A model generated the notes under the pieces. The model had not been told where the DNA came from, made no database searches, and saw only the letters and a list, made by a program, of their open reading frames with translations. From the NCBI RefSeq assembly GCF_902506655.1, contig NZ_LR734808.1:3284501-3348500 (forward strand): DNA of 64,000 nucleotides. The letters are read 5' to 3'. Positions 35,962 through 43,164 of this stretch are shown piece by piece (the stretch's first letter is position 1; every line of letters begins with the position of its first letter). This stretch comes from Marinoscillum sp. 108 (GTDB lineage: Bacteria; Bacteroidota; Bacteroidia; Cytophagales; Cyclobacteriaceae). The position numbers and the translations under genes were made by a program.

Positions 35962-37017
35962 TCAATGAATCCTGGAGGTGAGGTAGGAATCCAGGTTTTG
36001 GCGGGTGATGATTTCAATGGGGAAAATCTCTTTTTCCGGGAGGGTCTTTTGGAAGAGCAGGTGGTTCACCAGGTGATTGACGCCTATTTTTGCCATCCGT
36101 TTGGGATTTTGATTAATCAGAAAATCAATCGTTCCTTTTTTCAGATAGCGGAGGTTTTCTTCCAATAGATCGTAGCCCACCAGTCTAATGTGCTCCAGAC
36201 TGTACTTTTCAAGTATCTGGGCTACTATGTACGTGCCTTTGGAGGTAGTCACAAAAATTCCCAGTAGATCAGGATTCAAGATGGCTTCTCTGATATGATC
36301 CTCTACCTCATGTGGAGTGCTGAGGTCGAGACTGATCACCTCGTAGGGCTGCTCCTGAAAATATTGCCTTAACCCATGCTCCTTGGCCATCAGGTGAACC
36401 GAGTTATCACGGTTTTCATAGATGTGCAGTGACATGATGGTTCGTCTGGTCCCACCTGCAAGGCTGAGGAGCTCACCGGCCACCTTGCCACTGTGTACCA
36501 GGTTTTGTCCGATAAAACACAAAGGATCGGCTTCAGGTATGTTGGTGTTAAAGAGCACATAAGGTATGGAGTGCGCTTTCAATTGCGCCAGCAGCTCGAT
36601 AGATTCGTGGTGAAAGACAGGAGCGATAAGTATTCCGTCGGGTTTGCTTTCGAGTACAACATCTGTGGTCTTTTTGAATGAGCCAGGATTGTAGAGGTCA
36701 AAGAAAATGCAGTTGATTTCTACATCATAATAGGACCACTCTTCAATGCTTTGAAGTATCCCGGCTTCAGCCAGCGCCCAGTAGTCATCCTGTGCCGGGT
36801 CGGGCAATAAGGCGGTGATTTTGAGTGTCTTGTTGGATCCCAATGTTCTGGCGATCAGGTTAGGCTTATACCCGGTACGATTGAGAACGTCCTCTACTTT
36901 TTGCTGTGCGTCTTTAGATACTTTCCCCCTTCCATGCAGCACCCGGTCCACAGTACCCACCGATACACCAGCCATTTGAGCAATATCCTTGATTCTGATG
37001 TTTTTCTTATCAATCAT
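35962..37017 (-). CDS. LacI-family regulator of the amino-sugar operon
   Basis: 351 residues: helix-turn-helix at about 7-30 (IRIKDIAQMAGVSVGTVDRVL), hinge LIARTLGSNKTLKITALLPD, then a type-1 periplasmic-binding-protein effector domain like that of ribose/xylose binding proteins (GILIAPVFHHES, VLFNTNIPEAD). It is divergent from the NagB-like gene, and two identical 14-bp palindromes lie in between, one inside the NagB promoter. Most likely a sugar-phosphate- or sugar-responsive repressor of nagB-SSS-ROK. A TAGTTTTG -7-like element on the minus strand (37037-37044) may drive its own expression. Confidence 0.9.
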   Translation of the reverse strand: MIDKKNIRIKDIAQMAGVSVGTVDRVLHGRGKVSKDAQQKVEDVLNRTGYKPNLIARTLGSNKTLKITALLPDPAQDDYWALAEAGILQSIEEWSYYDVEINCIFFDLYNPGSFKKTTDVVLESKPDGILIAPVFHHESIELLAQLKAHSIPYVLFNTNIPEADPLCFIGQNLVHSGKVAGELLSLAGGTRRTIMSLHIYENRDNSVHLMAKEHGLRQYFQEQPYEVISLDLSTPHEVEDHIREAILNPDLLGIFVTTSKGTYIVAQILEKYSLEHIRLVGYDLLEENLRYLKKGTIDFLINQNPKRMAKIGVNHLVNHLLFQKTLPEKEIFPIEIITRQNLDSYLTSRIH

Positions 37018-37074
37018 TTTCGAAACATATAATGGTCAAAACTAATCAAAACCTGAGACTCTTTCTGATGTTGG

Positions 37075-37088
37075 TGTGTGCGCACACA
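37075..37088. promoter_or_regulatory. palindromic operator, upstream copy
   Basis: TGTGTGCGCACACA, a perfect 14-bp palindrome with central CG. Its centre is 31 bp (three helical turns) from the centre of the second copy. Confidence 0.8.
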
Positions 37089-37104
37089 TTTTTATTTAAA
37101 TTAA

Positions 37105-37135
37105 TTGTGTGCGCACACATTTTTTTATACGTTTG
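37105..37135 (+). promoter_or_regulatory. nagB-like operon promoter with embedded operator
   Basis: TTG (37105-37107), 20-bp spacer, TACGTTTG (37128-37135), an exact Bacteroidota promoter. The second TGTGTGCGCACACA palindrome (37106-37119) fills the start of the spacer, where a bound repressor would block sigma contact. Transcription would start about 60 nt before the ATG at 37200. Confidence 0.82.
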
Positions 37136-37199
37136 TAAAAGATGACCATTTTAGGAGAAGTCGATTGATGTCTTTTCTATCTTTAAACTACCAAACAAA

Positions 37200-39164
37200 A
37201 TGACTGACATATTGGAAGAGCCCATTCAGAATAGTCAAATACTCACCCATGAGATGGTTGGGTTGCATGAGGAAAAACGCTTTGAAAAGATTCACAATGT
37301 TGTTTTCAGTGAATCATCTATAGGCTCCAGAAGCATTGCCATGGAGATAGCTGATTTGATTCGGCATAAGCAGAGCAAAGGGGATGTTTGTGTGTTGGGC
37401 CTGGCCACAGGCTCCAGCCCGAAGGGTGTTTATAACGAACTGGTCAAAATGCACCAGGAGGAGGGGCTGAGTTTTCACAATGTAGTGACATTCAATCTGG
37501 ACGAGTACTTCCCGATAGCACCCATCTCCAGTCACAGCTACTGGCATTTTATGCATGAGTATTTGTTTGATCACATCGATATTGATCCGGAGAATATTAA
37601 CATCCCGAAAGGTGACCTGCAGGAATCTGAAGTCAGAAAATACTGCCTGGAGTATGAGCGCAAGATTGAAACATATGGAGGTATAGACCTGCAGATATTG
37701 GGAATTGGCCGAACCGGACATATAGGGTTCAATGAACCGGGCTCCCACGTCAATTCAATTACCAGGCTTGTCACGTTGGATCAGGTGACCCGCGAGGATG
37801 CCGCTGGAGATTTTTATGGAAAAGAGAATGTACCTCGCAAGGCCATTACCATGGGGATCGGGACCATTCTGAAAGCGAAGAGAATTCTATTGATGGCCTG
37901 GGGAGAGAGCAAAGCCACTGTGGCGGGAAGGATGATAGAAGGGGATATCTCAGGAGAAATACCTGCTACCTTCCTGCAGCAGCATCACAATACCACAGTG
38001 GTATTGGATACTGGATCTTGCGCTTACCTGAAGCGTATCTATACCCCCTGGCTGGTAGGTGGTTGCAAATGGGACGAGTTTACCACCAAACGGGCCGTGG
38101 TATGGCTTTGCCAGCAAACCGGCAAGCCTATCCTGAAGCTTACGGAGCGTGATTATAATGATCATGGAATGAATGATCTCATTACCGCTTATCCTTCTAC
38201 CTATGAGCTAAATATTAAGATGTTCAATGCACTACAGCATACCATTACGGGATGGCCCGGGGGTAAGCCCAATGCAGATGATTCTCAGCGACCTGAGCGT
38301 GCCTTACCTGCCCAGAAGAGAGTGGTGCTTTTCAGCCCTCATCCGGACGATGATGTGATCTCCATGGGAGGTACTTTTATTCGCTTACATGACCAGGGGC
38401 ACGAGGTGCATGTGGCCTATCAGACTTCTGGAAATATTGCGGTATTTGACGAAGAAGTGATCCGTTTTGCGGATTTCTACAATGAGCTGAAAAACTCTCA
38501 GGACAATAAGCAGTCAGGGCAAAAGGAGTTTTATCAAAAAATAAAAGCCGACATTCTCAATAAAGGTACCGGTGAAATGGATACTGATGATGTTCGCAGG
38601 ATCAAGGGGCTGATCAGAAGGGGTGAGGCCCGAGCCGGCTGTCGCTTCGTAGGATTGCCAGATGAGCGAGCGCACTTTCTGGATCTGCCATTCTACGAGA
38701 CCGGCCGAGTGAAAAAACTCCCGATCAGTGAGGAGGATGTCAGGATTACCGTGGACTTGCTCCGGGCCATTCAGCCACATCAGATCTATGCAGCAGGGGA
38801 CCTCTCGGATCCACATGGTACCCACAGGGTCTGTCTGGATGTTATTTTCAAAGCACTGGAAGTCCTGAAGGATGATGATTGGCTGAAGGATTGTTACGTG
38901 TGGCTGTATCGCGGCGCATGGCAGGAGTGGGGAATCGAAGACATAGATATGGCCGTGCCTCTGAGTCCGGATGAATTGATGAAGAAGCGTCAGGCAATCT
39001 TCAAGCACCAATCACAAAAAGATGGAGTGGTTTTTCAGGGAACTGATGGTCGGGAATTCTGGCAAAGGGCTGAAGACCGAAACAGGTCCACCGCCAAGCT
39101 CTACGATCAACTTGGTTTGGCTGAGTATGAAGCCATCGAAGCCTTCAAGCGCTACCAGTTTTAA
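37200..39164 (+). CDS. glucosamine-6-phosphate deaminase fused to PIG-L deacetylase domain
   Basis: 654 residues. The N-terminal half (about 30-300) is NagB: GLATGSSPKGVYNEL (67-81), NLDEYFPI with D101, and GIGRTGHIGFNEP (168-180). H174 and E179 match E. coli H143/E148, but the position of E. coli D141 is Thr172. A linker (about 345-370) leads to a PIG-L/LmbE domain (about 373-600) with the zinc motif SPHPDDD (379-385) and a later DPHGTHRVC near 535. NagB converts glucosamine-6-phosphate to fructose-6-phosphate; the second domain could remove the N-acetyl group first. The fusion is known in Bacteroidota annotation, but the role of the second domain is inference. Symporter and ROK kinase follow. 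Confidence 0.88.
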   Translation: MTDILEEPIQNSQILTHEMVGLHEEKRFEKIHNVVFSESSIGSRSIAMEIADLIRHKQSKGDVCVLGLATGSSPKGVYNELVKMHQEEGLSFHNVVTFNLDEYFPIAPISSHSYWHFMHEYLFDHIDIDPENINIPKGDLQESEVRKYCLEYERKIETYGGIDLQILGIGRTGHIGFNEPGSHVNSITRLVTLDQVTREDAAGDFYGKENVPRKAITMGIGTILKAKRILLMAWGESKATVAGRMIEGDISGEIPATFLQQHHNTTVVLDTGSCAYLKRIYTPWLVGGCKWDEFTTKRAVVWLCQQTGKPILKLTERDYNDHGMNDLITAYPSTYELNIKMFNALQHTITGWPGGKPNADDSQRPERALPAQKRVVLFSPHPDDDVISMGGTFIRLHDQGHEVHVAYQTSGNIAVFDEEVIRFADFYNELKNSQDNKQSGQKEFYQKIKADILNKGTGEMDTDDVRRIKGLIRRGEARAGCRFVGLPDERAHFLDLPFYETGRVKKLPISEEDVRITVDLLRAIQPHQIYAAGDLSDPHGTHRVCLDVIFKALEVLKDDDWLKDCYVWLYRGAWQEWGIEDIDMAVPLSPDELMKKRQAIFKHQSQKDGVVFQGTDGREFWQRAEDRNRSTAKLYDQLGLAEYEAIEAFKRYQF

Positions 39165-39197
39165 ATTCACACACCATACTCATTAAATAACCCGGAT

Positions 39198-41000
39198 ATG
39201 CTTTTACATACCCTTGACTGGATCATTATTGCCATTTTTTTCGCCATCGTATTGGGAATAGGCTGGGTGGCCTCCCGTACTGCGGGCCAGAGTTCGGAAG
39301 AGTACTTCCTGGGAGGCCGCGGAATGCCCTGGTGGCTCCTGGGTGTATCCATGGTGGCCTGTACTTTTTCAGCGGACACCCCCAACCTGGTGACTGGATT
39401 TGTCCGGGAGAGTGGGGTGTCGAAAAACTGGGCGTGGTGGGCCTTTCTGATTACAGGAATGGTCACGGTTTTTATCTATGCCCGGCTTTGGAGAAAGTCA
39501 AGAGTCAATACCGATCTGGAATTTTACGAGATACGATACGGAGGAAAGCTCGCGTCCTTTCTGCGGGGGTTTAGGGCTATTTATTTGGGCGTGTTCTTTA
39601 ATACCCTGATCATGGGCTCAGTCACACTGGCGGCTATCAAGATTGGTGCAGTGATGTTGGGACTGGAGCCTTGGGTGGTGGTGGTGGGTGCCTCCATTGT
39701 GGTGGTGATTTATGCCTCGCTCGGAGGCATTAAGGGAGTGGTTTGGGCGGACTTTTTCCAATACGGAATTGCTATGTTTGGTGCCGTATATGCCGCTTAT
39801 GTGGCCGTGAGTCAGCCGGAGGTTGGGAGCCTTTCTGAGCTAATGAGTAACCCCATTATTGCTGATAAGATCAGCGTTATTCCGGATTTCAGCAGTGCCT
39901 CGGTTTGGGTGCCACTACTGTTGATCCCCCTGGCAGTGCAGTGGTGGGCCGTCTGGTACCCGGGCGCTGAGCCTGGTGGTGGTGGCTACATCGCCCAGCG
40001 TATGCTTTCTGCCAAAGACGAAAAAAATGCCATCGGGGCTACTTTACTGTTCAATTTTGCGCACTATGCCCTCAGGCCCTGGCCGTGGATCATCGTGGCG
40101 TTGGCTTCCATGGTGATTTATCCGGACCTGGATTCTATTCATGCAGAATTTCCGGATATAGATCCCACTTATTTGAAAGATGACATTGCCTATCCCGTGA
40201 TGCTGGCCAAGCTCGGTACAGGGTGGATAGGCCTGGTGGTGGCGTCAATTATTGCGGCCTATATGTCCACCATAGGTACTCACCTCAACTGGGGCTCATC
40301 GTATTTTGTCAATGATTTTTACAAACGCTTTCTGAAGCCAGATGCGACCGATAAGCAGATGGTGGCCATGGGTAGATGGACTACGGTTCTTCTCATGATC
40401 ATTGCAGGATTCCTTTCATTGTATGTGCTGGACAATGCCACTCAGGCATTCAATATCCTGCTTTTGTCGGGAGCAGGTTCAGGGGCCATTTACCTGCTGC
40501 GCTGGTTTTGGTGGCGAATCAATGCCATCACCGAAATTACTGCCATGATTGTGGCCACTGTGGTGGCTTTTGTGCTGGTGCTTGGCGTAGATGACGCTAC
40601 CGTGGCCACGGAGGTTCTGGATGGCTTTACCATGAAGCTCCTGATTACTGTGGGTGTTGTTACGGTTTCATGGGTGTCCGTCACACTGCTGACCAGGCCG
40701 GAAAATGCCCAGGTTTTGAGAAATTTTTATCGCCTTACCCGCCCCGGTGGTCCTGGGTGGAGGCGAGTGGTGGAGGAAGCCAGAGCAGACAACGACCCAT
40801 GTGATCATGGAGAGGGTGTTGTTTGGCAAATGCCATTACAAGTGCTGCTGATTTTTATTGGACTGGTGTCGGTTTATTCTGCCCTCTTCTCCATTGGCTC
40901 ATTTGTCTATCAGGACGTTTGGTTGGGTGTATGCCTTGCTGCTGTTTCACTTTTGAGTACAGTGGCCCTTTTTAAAGTTTTTGGGAAATTGAAATTTTAG
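39198..41000 (+). CDS. sodium:solute symporter (SSS family)
   Basis: 600-residue inner-membrane symporter with about 13-14 hydrophobic helices; the first helices carry SSEEYFLGGRGMPWWLLG, the family signature region, and the sodium-site helices have GGIKGVVWADFFQYGIAMFG. It has a soluble insert (about 290-330, DLDSIHAEFPDIDPTYLKDD) and a C-terminal cytoplasmic linker rich in charged residues (505-555). It lies between the NagB fusion and a ROK kinase, so it probably imports an amino sugar or N-acetylated sugar released by the upstream SusCD route. Substrate not provable from sequence. Confidence 0.88.
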   Translation: MLLHTLDWIIIAIFFAIVLGIGWVASRTAGQSSEEYFLGGRGMPWWLLGVSMVACTFSADTPNLVTGFVRESGVSKNWAWWAFLITGMVTVFIYARLWRKSRVNTDLEFYEIRYGGKLASFLRGFRAIYLGVFFNTLIMGSVTLAAIKIGAVMLGLEPWVVVVGASIVVVIYASLGGIKGVVWADFFQYGIAMFGAVYAAYVAVSQPEVGSLSELMSNPIIADKISVIPDFSSASVWVPLLLIPLAVQWWAVWYPGAEPGGGGYIAQRMLSAKDEKNAIGATLLFNFAHYALRPWPWIIVALASMVIYPDLDSIHAEFPDIDPTYLKDDIAYPVMLAKLGTGWIGLVVASIIAAYMSTIGTHLNWGSSYFVNDFYKRFLKPDATDKQMVAMGRWTTVLLMIIAGFLSLYVLDNATQAFNILLLSGAGSGAIYLLRWFWWRINAITEITAMIVATVVAFVLVLGVDDATVATEVLDGFTMKLLITVGVVTVSWVSVTLLTRPENAQVLRNFYRLTRPGGPGWRRVVEEARADNDPCDHGEGVVWQMPLQVLLIFIGLVSVYSALFSIGSFVYQDVWLGVCLAAVSLLSTVALFKVFGKLKF

Positions 41001-41005
41001 GACGG

Positions 41006-41893
41006 ATGACAATAGGTGTAGATTTAGGAGCAACTCAAATTCGGGCAGCCATTTGTCAGGGAGATCGGTTGGAGCATAAGCGTCAGACCTTGCTGGAAAA
41101 TAAAGATGTATTGGAGAAAACGCTTGATCAAATCTCTGATTTCCTATCCCCATTGATCAATTCCAATACGGATGGTATTGGGATAGGGGTGCCCGCTGTG
41201 GTAGACATTCCCACGGGCACTGTGTACAATTCAAACAATATTAGTTCTTGGAAGCGGGTGGAGCTCAAGCGCGAACTGGAGATGAGATTCGGACTGCCGG
41301 TGCATGTTAATAATGATGCCAACTGCTTTGCGTACGGAGCTTATAAGTATGGGCTGGAGGTCCGATGTGAAAACATGGTGGGTATCACACTAGGCACCGG
41401 AATAGGGATTGGTCTGGTGCTAAACGGGCGACCTTACTTTGGGAGCAATTGCGGTGCGGGAGAGCTGGGAATACTCCGCTACCTCGATGCCCGCTATGAG
41501 GATTTTAGCAGTAGCGGATTTTTTGTGACCCAGCACCAAACGACCGCACAGGCCGCAAATGAAGCTGCAGCCGGAGAGCATGGTGAAGTCACTGTATGGA
41601 GGGAGTATGGACATCATCTGGGGCAATTTGTGAAAATGGTGTTGGCAGCCTATGACCCTGAGGTCATTGCTTTTGGAGGTTCTATTTCCAAGGCTTTTCC
41701 GCTGTTTGAAGGTGACCTCAAATCTGCTTTGTCGGATTTTCCTTTTCAAGAGACCGTCCGTCGTTTGAAGTTGGTCACTATAGATCAGCAGGATCTTGCC
41801 ATTCTGGGAGCGGCTGCTTTGTGGGATGAATATGAGCGTTTGGATCGGAGTGCTCTTGACTGGAAAAGAAGAAGTGAAATTACACACCCCTAG
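41006..41893 (+). CDS. ROK-family sugar kinase lacking the zinc motif
   Basis: 295-residue ATP-dependent hexose or amino-sugar kinase. ATP-binding GVDLGATQIRAAI at 4-16, sugar-site NNDANCFAYGAY near 104-115, GITLGTGIGIGLV near 128-140, and GAGELGIL near 151. The usual ROK zinc cluster CxCGxxGCxE is replaced by YLDARYEDFSSSGFF, a variant I associate with Bacteroidota ROK proteins. It ends the nagB-SSS-ROK unit, suggesting phosphorylation of the imported sugar at C6. The last codons lie in a repeat that recurs at 42093, so the C-terminus may have been replaced by the duplication. Confidence 0.85.
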   Translation: MTIGVDLGATQIRAAICQGDRLEHKRQTLLENKDVLEKTLDQISDFLSPLINSNTDGIGIGVPAVVDIPTGTVYNSNNISSWKRVELKRELEMRFGLPVHVNNDANCFAYGAYKYGLEVRCENMVGITLGTGIGIGLVLNGRPYFGSNCGAGELGILRYLDARYEDFSSSGFFVTQHQTTAQAANEAAAGEHGEVTVWREYGHHLGQFVKMVLAAYDPEVIAFGGSISKAFPLFEGDLKSALSDFPFQETVRRLKLVTIDQQDLAILGAAALWDEYERLDRSALDWKRRSEITHP

Positions 41894-41962
41894 GAACAGC
41901 TTCCTGAAAGGTGCGGCTAGCCCTCGAGCCAGTTCGAGCCCGCGTCTTACCCGTCAGGACAT

Positions 41963-42001
41963 AAAAAAACCTACCAGAATGAACTAGTAGGTTTTTTTTT
42001 T
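41963..42001. terminator. bidirectional terminator (duplicated copy)
   Basis: Stem AAAACCTAC/GTAGGTTTT (41966-41974 with 41987-41995) flanked by A7 and T10, so it can terminate the ROK operon on + and read-through from tRNA-Asn on -. Confidence 0.8.
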
Positions 42002-42196
42002 GGCTCCTCCTGTTGGGACGACCGGTGAGGTGCGGGCGGCTAGCCCTCGCCCCGGCCGGCGAAGTGATAACCCGCACAAATATTGCTTGATCGAAATTAC
42101 ACACCCCTAGCCCCTCTCAAGAGGGGAACGGGCTTGCTGAAAAGGGGCGGCTAGCCCTCGAACCAGTTCGAGCCCGCGTCTTACCCGTTAGGACAT

Positions 42197-42229
42197 AAAA
42201 AAACCTACCAGAATGAACTAGTAGGTTTT
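42197..42229 (-). terminator. tRNA-Asn terminator
   Basis: Stem AAAACCTAC/GTAGGTTTT (42200-42208 with 42221-42229) followed on the minus strand by U7 (A7 at 42197-42203), 2 nt past the tRNA 3' end. Confidence 0.85.
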
Positions 42230-42231
42230 GG

Positions 42232-42305
42232 CTCCTCCTCTTGGGCTCGAACCAAGGACCCTCTGATTAACAGTCAGATGCTCTAACCAGCTGAGCTAAG
42301 GAGGA
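42232..42305 (-). tRNA. tRNA-Asn (anticodon GTT)
   Basis: Complete 74-nt cloverleaf on the minus strand: acceptor TCCTCCT/AGGAGGA, D-arm GCTC/GAGC, anticodon stem TCTGA/TCAGA with loop CTGTTAA, T-loop TTCGAGC, discriminator G as expected for Asn. CCA not encoded. Confidence 0.96.
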
Positions 42306-42346
42306 ATTTTTCGCTGCCTCTTTACAAGGCTTTGTAAAAAGGATTG

Positions 42347-42377
42347 CAAACTTAATTTTCTGTTTCATTATCTGCAA
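42347..42377 (-). promoter_or_regulatory. tRNA-Asn promoter
   Basis: On the minus strand TTG (42377-42375), 20-bp spacer, TAAGTTTG (42354-42347): exact Bacteroidota promoter, ending 41 bp upstream of the tRNA. Confidence 0.75.
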
Positions 42378-42424
42378 AACCTTTCACTTAAAAATTTTAA
42401 TTACTTCTACATTTTTTAAATACA

Positions 42425-42478
42425 GGCCATTATGTCAGTTTATTTATCTATTTGTCATTAAAACCGGCCATTATGGCA
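42425..42478. promoter_or_regulatory. paired palindromes upstream of hsp20
   Basis: GGCCATTATGTCA (42425-42437) and GGCCATTATGGCA (42466-42478), starts 41 bp apart. The second contains the perfect 11-bp palindrome GCCATTATGGC; the first differs at one base. They lie about 90-130 bp before the Hsp20 start and look like a two-site operator. Confidence 0.5.
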
Positions 42479-42564
42479 TTTGTTTGTTGTGATTTTCGGC
42501 TTGGTACAGAATTCGTTTAATGGGTAATCGAATTTGATGTTAAACAATTTAAACTTTCAAAAAC

Positions 42565-42996
42565 ATGACACTTATAAAGTATAACCCAAACGGCTTTAAG
42601 CCTGCGACATTCGGAAACTTCATTGACAGATTTTTCAATGATGACTTTTATGGAGGAAAAGGCATTACCAGCTTTTCACCACAGGTAGATATTGCCGAAT
42701 CAGATAAGGAATTTGAAATTCAGTTTCATATCCCGGGTATCCAAAAGGAAAACATCAATATAGATGTGAAGGATGATCGATTGACCGTGAGTGGGGAGCG
42801 AAAAATGAGTCAGGAAAAAACCGAAAAGAACTACCACACCGTGGAGAGCTCTTACGGGACATTCAGTAGATCCTTCTACCTTCCAGACAATGTGAATGTG
42901 GATAAAATCGACGCTTCTTACAAGGATGGCGTACTCAACATTGTACTGCCCAAGGATGCTAAGAAGGAAATGAAAAAGACCATTGCGATCAAGTAA
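42565..42996 (+). CDS. Hsp20/alpha-crystallin small heat-shock protein
   Basis: 143-residue ATP-independent chaperone that holds unfolding proteins in oligomers. Short N-terminal arm (1-40, with FIDRFFNDDFYGG), alpha-crystallin domain (about 43-135; VDIAESDKEFEIQFHIPGIQ, then SYGTFSRSFYLP) with the family-typical ASYKDGVLNIVLPK at about 126-139. Single-gene unit between a tRNA and degQ, ending at a terminator; paired palindromes upstream may control it. Confidence 0.93.
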   Translation: MTLIKYNPNGFKPATFGNFIDRFFNDDFYGGKGITSFSPQVDIAESDKEFEIQFHIPGIQKENINIDVKDDRLTVSGERKMSQEKTEKNYHTVESSYGTFSRSFYLPDNVNVDKIDASYKDGVLNIVLPKDAKKEMKKTIAIK

Positions 42997-43017
42997 TTAG
43001 AGTTGGAGCAAGTGAGG

Positions 43018-43053
43018 CCCTGGTTCTGGCAGTAGCCGGGATCAGGGTTTTTT
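43018..43053 (+). terminator. terminator after hsp20
   Basis: 13-bp stem with three G-U pairs (43018-43030 with 43035-43047), AGTA loop, T6 tail, 21 bp after the stop codon. Confidence 0.88.
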
Positions 43054-43164
43054 GTTAAGATTTGTTAAGGTTATATACACTTACCGGGTATCGGGAGTTT
43101 AACCCAAACAAAGTCTGATCAAAGACAGTATAAGTCTATACGGAAATTAGAAATAGTAAGAATT

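Larger units (their letters stand above)
41876..42245 (-). repeat. duplicated tRNA-Asn tail/terminator unit
   Basis: Two copies, 41876-42017 and 42093-42245. Each holds GAAATTACACACCCCTAG, a CGGCTAGCCCTCG box, a CCCGCGTCTTACCCGT segment, the hairpin terminator and a 16-bp block matching the tRNA-Asn 3' end (GGCTCCTCCTSTTGGG). Copy 2 has 17 extra bp (a CCTCTCAAGAGG hairpin). Only copy 2 continues into a complete tRNA. A third CGGCTAGCCCTCG lies at 42037-42049 between them. No gene in 41894-42231. Confidence 0.88.
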
